This document shows, piece after piece, positions 61,642 to 64,000 of a stretch of DNA of 64,000 bases (its first letter is position 1; every line of letters begins with the position of its first letter). The DNA is from HRBIN12 sp964447335 (GTDB taxonomy: Bacteria; Actinomycetota; UBA4738; HRBIN12), in assembly GCA_964447335.1 (NCBI GenBank), contig CAYUSA010000004.1:1-64000 (forward strand), written 5' to 3'. Made by a program: the position numbers and the translations under genes. The notes below the pieces were generated by a model that was given only the letters and a program-made list of their open reading frames with translations, had not been told where the DNA came from and did not search any database.

Positions 61642-63462
61642 CTACCAGGAGCCCCCGCCGCCACCGCCACCGCCACCGCCCGAGGAGCCACCGCCGCCGA
61701 GCCCGCTCCCGCCCGAGCCCGCCGGCGTCGACGCGATGATGCCGCTCGTCGTCACGGCGAACCCGTCCATCTGGTCCGCGAAGCTCGCGTACACGAACGG
61801 CCGGCTCGAGACATACCACGACGTGTCCGTCGACGACGCCGAGGCCAGACCCTCGAACGCCTTCGCCCACTTCTCGGTGCACCCGAAGACGATCGCGTAC
61901 GGGAGGAAGCGCGTGAAGACGTTCTCCTCCTCGGCCCACCGGGACATGTGGGTCTCGGCCGTCTCGATCACGCGGCGGAACCCCGCGACGCGACGCGCGA
62001 GCGCCGTGCCCTTGGCGGTCCGCCGCGGCATCCACCGCGCGACCACCATCAGCGCGAGCCCGCCGACGACCCACGGGATCCCGAGCAACCCCAGATGCGT
62101 CCACCGCGCGAGCACGAACGTCAGCACGGCCCCGAGGATGAGCACGCCGATCCCGATGCCGACCCACGCGGCGCGCACCCGATCGGCCCTCCCTACGAAC
62201 CACTTGCGGCGCACGGCGTCCGAGTACAGGGACTCCTCGACCTCCTTCAGCTTCGAGGCGAAGGTGTTCTTGAGCTCGGACAGGAGCACCTCGTCCGCCG
62301 AGCCGAACAGCCGATCGAAGAGCATCCGCTCGTACGTGAGCAGCTCGTCGCCGGGCGCCGGCTGCTTGACCAGCTTCCAGTCCGGCTTACCGAACCAACC
62401 GTGCTTCTCGATCTCCTCGATCACGAGGTAGTGACGGGTGGCCAGGTCTACGATCGTCGCCGTCACGTCGAGCGTGTTCGCGCGCTCGTCGATGAGCGTG
62501 CCGATCTGCCCGGGCCGCAGGTCCTCGGGCGGCGCGAACTCGACCGGCGCCTCGCCCTTCTCGAGCAGCGGCACCGTCTGCTCGGGACCGCCGGCGTTGC
62601 CCATCACCTGGTCGATCTGCGAGCCCTGATAGCGCCGGTCGCGGCCGCGCCGCCAGGCCAGCACACCGACCCCGCCGAGGACGACCGCCAGCAGCCCCGC
62701 CGAACCCCCGACCGTGAGCGGCGTGCGCTCGAACGCGCGGCCCAGGCTCCAGCGCTCCTCGAGGATCGGCTCCGTGCTCGCGACCGTGCCGGGCGGGAGC
62801 GCGACCACGACGGAGAACGCGTTGTACGCCGGCAGGTTCCGCTGCGAGAACACGGCCGCCCCGTCCACGATCTCGGCGCGCTCGCACCCGCCGTTCGAGC
62901 CGTACAAGCCGGCGAAGCACGCCACCTGCGTGACCCGGGCCGGGCCGGAGACCCGCACCGTGGACCGAGCGACGGTCTGCTCCCACTCGGCGCCGATCGC
63001 GTTCCAGTACAGCTCGTCGTGGTCCGCGAAGCCGTTCATCGCGCCCTCGACCCGGTAGATGATCTCGTAGGTGTGCCGGCCGGTGATCGTGACATCCGGG
63101 TCACCGATCCGGATCCGCAGGAACCCGCCGACGTGCTCGGTCTGCACGTCCGCCGGCGTCCCCGCCGAGGCCGCGACCGAGAGCACGTCGATCGGGTACA
63201 CCCGGTCGTAGGTCTCGTCGAAGCGGAGGCGCTCGGGCACGTCGCGGTAGATGCCGTGGCGCTCCGTCGAGCCGAACTCCTGGACGATCGTCTCGGTCAC
63301 CAGGATCGAGCCGCTCGGCTCGATGACGATGTCCACGTCGTACCGCGGCGTGGACTCGGATACGAGCCCTTGCCCGGAAGCCGCGCGGGGCAGGAACAGC
63401 ACCCCCGCCAGCGCGAGGAGCAGGCCGAGCCCACCGATCCGCTTCCACGTCGTCGTCGTCAC
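61642..63462 (-). CDS. Membrane protein with DUF2207 and glycine-rich C-terminus
   Basis: A 606-residue predicted membrane protein: a signal-like N-terminus (GGLGLLLALAGVLFLPRAASG), a large extracytoplasmic DUF2207 domain (YDVDIVIEPSGSILVTETIVQEFG ... GIYRDVPERLRFDETYDRVY), a membrane segment near 270, a cytosolic region, two further membrane segments near 420-450, and a final domain ending in GGGSSGGGGGGGGGGSW. The glycine/serine tail is typical of the family (YIPF/TPM-related secreted proteins in bacteria). GTG 63462 overlaps the antiporter stop. Confidence 0.8.
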   Translation of the reverse strand: MTTTTWKRIGGLGLLLALAGVLFLPRAASGQGLVSESTPRYDVDIVIEPSGSILVTETIVQEFGSTERHGIYRDVPERLRFDETYDRVYPIDVLSVAASAGTPADVQTEHVGGFLRIRIGDPDVTITGRHTYEIIYRVEGAMNGFADHDELYWNAIGAEWEQTVARSTVRVSGPARVTQVACFAGLYGSNGGCERAEIVDGAAVFSQRNLPAYNAFSVVVALPPGTVASTEPILEERWSLGRAFERTPLTVGGSAGLLAVVLGGVGVLAWRRGRDRRYQGSQIDQVMGNAGGPEQTVPLLEKGEAPVEFAPPEDLRPGQIGTLIDERANTLDVTATIVDLATRHYLVIEEIEKHGWFGKPDWKLVKQPAPGDELLTYERMLFDRLFGSADEVLLSELKNTFASKLKEVEESLYSDAVRRKWFVGRADRVRAAWVGIGIGVLILGAVLTFVLARWTHLGLLGIPWVVGGLALMVVARWMPRRTAKGTALARRVAGFRRVIETAETHMSRWAEEENVFTRFLPYAIVFGCTEKWAKAFEGLASASSTDTSWYVSSRPFVYASFADQMDGFAVTTSGIIASTPAGSGGSGLGGGGSSGGGGGGGGGGSW

Positions 63463-64000
63463 AGGTGCTCCACGAAGAAGAACGAGATGGCCATGATGAC
63501 GTACGCGCCGGTCAGCTGCGCGCCCTCCAGCCAGTTGCTCCGCCCGTCCGCCGAGATCATGAAGACCAGGATCGTCGCCAGCCCCACCGCGGCCACCTCG
63601 GAGGTGCTGAACACGAAGTCCATCGGGTGACCCGTGAGCAGGCTGATGAACACGAGGGCCGGCGCCACGAACAGCGCGATCTGCGTGGAGGACCCGATCG
63701 CGATCTCGAGGGTGACGTCGACCTTGTCCCGCAGCGCGAACAGCACGGCCGAGCCGTGCTCGGCGGCATTGCCGATGATCGGGATCAGGATCAGCCCCAC
63801 GAACAGCTCCGAGAGTCCCAGGTCGGCAAGCGCAGGCTCGAGCGAGCCCACGAGGAGCTCCGACTCGAGCGCCACCAGCGCCGTCCCGAGCAGCAGCAGC
63901 CCGATCGCCTTCGGCTTGGACCACGTCGGGCGCTCCTCCGGCGACGGCGTCCGGAACAGGTGCTCGTGGGTCACGAGCGTGAAGACGAGCGCCGCCGCGT
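63459..64000 (-). CDS. Calcium/proton exchanger (CaCA family), partial
   Basis: The C-terminal part of a Ca2+/H+ antiporter; the frame is open to the right edge of the window, so the N-terminus is missing. The conserved CaCA repeat GNAAEHGSAVLFALRDKVDVTLEIAIGSSTQIALFVAP is present with the acidic residues of the ion site, and several membrane segments follow. It belongs to the VCX1/CAX type. The downstream DUF2207 gene is coupled by GTGA. Confidence 0.88.
   Translation of the reverse strand, partial: AAALVFTLVTHEHLFRTPSPEERPTWSKPKAIGLLLLGTALVALESELLVGSLEPALADLGLSELFVGLILIPIIGNAAEHGSAVLFALRDKVDVTLEIAIGSSTQIALFVAPALVFISLLTGHPMDFVFSTSEVAAVGLATILVFMISADGRSNWLEGAQLTGAYVIMAISFFFVEHL

Overview
The window comes from a GC-rich actinobacterium. 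A WhiB-family protein (30876-31154), a mycothiol-dependent isomerase-type protein (59774-60598), two F420-type luciferase-like proteins, fused KorA/KorB and frequent GTG/GTGA translational coupling all fit Actinomycetota. The many short intergenic gaps and several damaged genes suggest an environmental or uncultured lineage rather than a well-studied genus, but that placement is inference. No gene-free stretch exceeds 300 bases. I saw no tRNA, rRNA, CRISPR array, prophage or insertion sequence.

Layout. 1-984: cyclic-2,3-diphosphoglycerate-synthetase-like P-loop protein (partial). 1193-3990: polyamine-type ABC importer (binding protein and two permeases) without its ATPase. 4087-7287: class III cyclase/AAA/TPR signalling protein. 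7295-8791: MBL hydrolase and a secreted RTX-type protein. 8870-15998: a formate dehydrogenase locus (mobA, FdhA iron-sulfur half, NuoE-NuoF fusion, FdhA catalytic half, fdhD) divergent from formate-tetrahydrofolate ligase (16157-17827). 18094-24303: GcvT-like proteins (one intact, one broken), 5-formyl-THF cyclo-ligase, luciferase-like protein, ROK kinase, eRF1/Vms1-like protein and a small protein, leading to an ArsA ATPase and a TIG-repeat surface protein (to 27445). 27597-30730: SRPBCC protein, zinc-ribbon membrane protein, glycosyltransferase and YgfZ. 30876-33670: whiB and a heptose operon (hddA-gmhB-gmhA). 33662-38054: a luciferase-like remnant, VOC protein, ABC exporter, and a frameshifted ECF sigma factor with a membrane partner. 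38226-43711: SOS-controlled DnaQ/UvrC-type nuclease, thiolase, Lrp-type RAM protein, a four-gene chain of tiny genes, and a cysteine desulfurase. 43725-50301: KorAB, aldo/keto reductase, a UspA-UspA-Rieske fusion and a cyclic-nucleotide-binding protein. 50406-54026: metH. 54030-57514: broken AIM24 gene, PilX-like protein, class III aminotransferase. 57723-64000: ErpA/IscA, YbaK, glycerate kinase, MPI-type protein, GNAT protein, DUF2207-type protein and the end of a Ca2+/H+ antiporter.

The strongest theme is one-carbon and formate metabolism: a NAD-linked formate dehydrogenase with its maturation genes, formate-THF ligase, 5-formyl-THF cyclo-ligase, GcvT-like proteins and MetH. The dehydrogenase is the most striking feature. 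Its catalytic subunit has an in-frame TGA (13990-13992) followed by a hairpin matching the E. coli fdhF SECIS layout, so it is almost certainly a selenoprotein. The usual single FdhA chain is also split, and its two halves lie in swapped order around the diaphorase gene.

Regulation can be read directly in places. A LexA-type SOS box fills the spacer of the nuclease promoter at 38164-38192. Many genes lack a Shine-Dalgarno sequence and carry a TANNNT -10 element 6-8 bases before the start codon, the signature of leaderless transcripts. Four genes (GcvT-like, luciferase-like, ECF sigma, AIM24) carry stops or frameshifts; these could be true decay or assembly errors.
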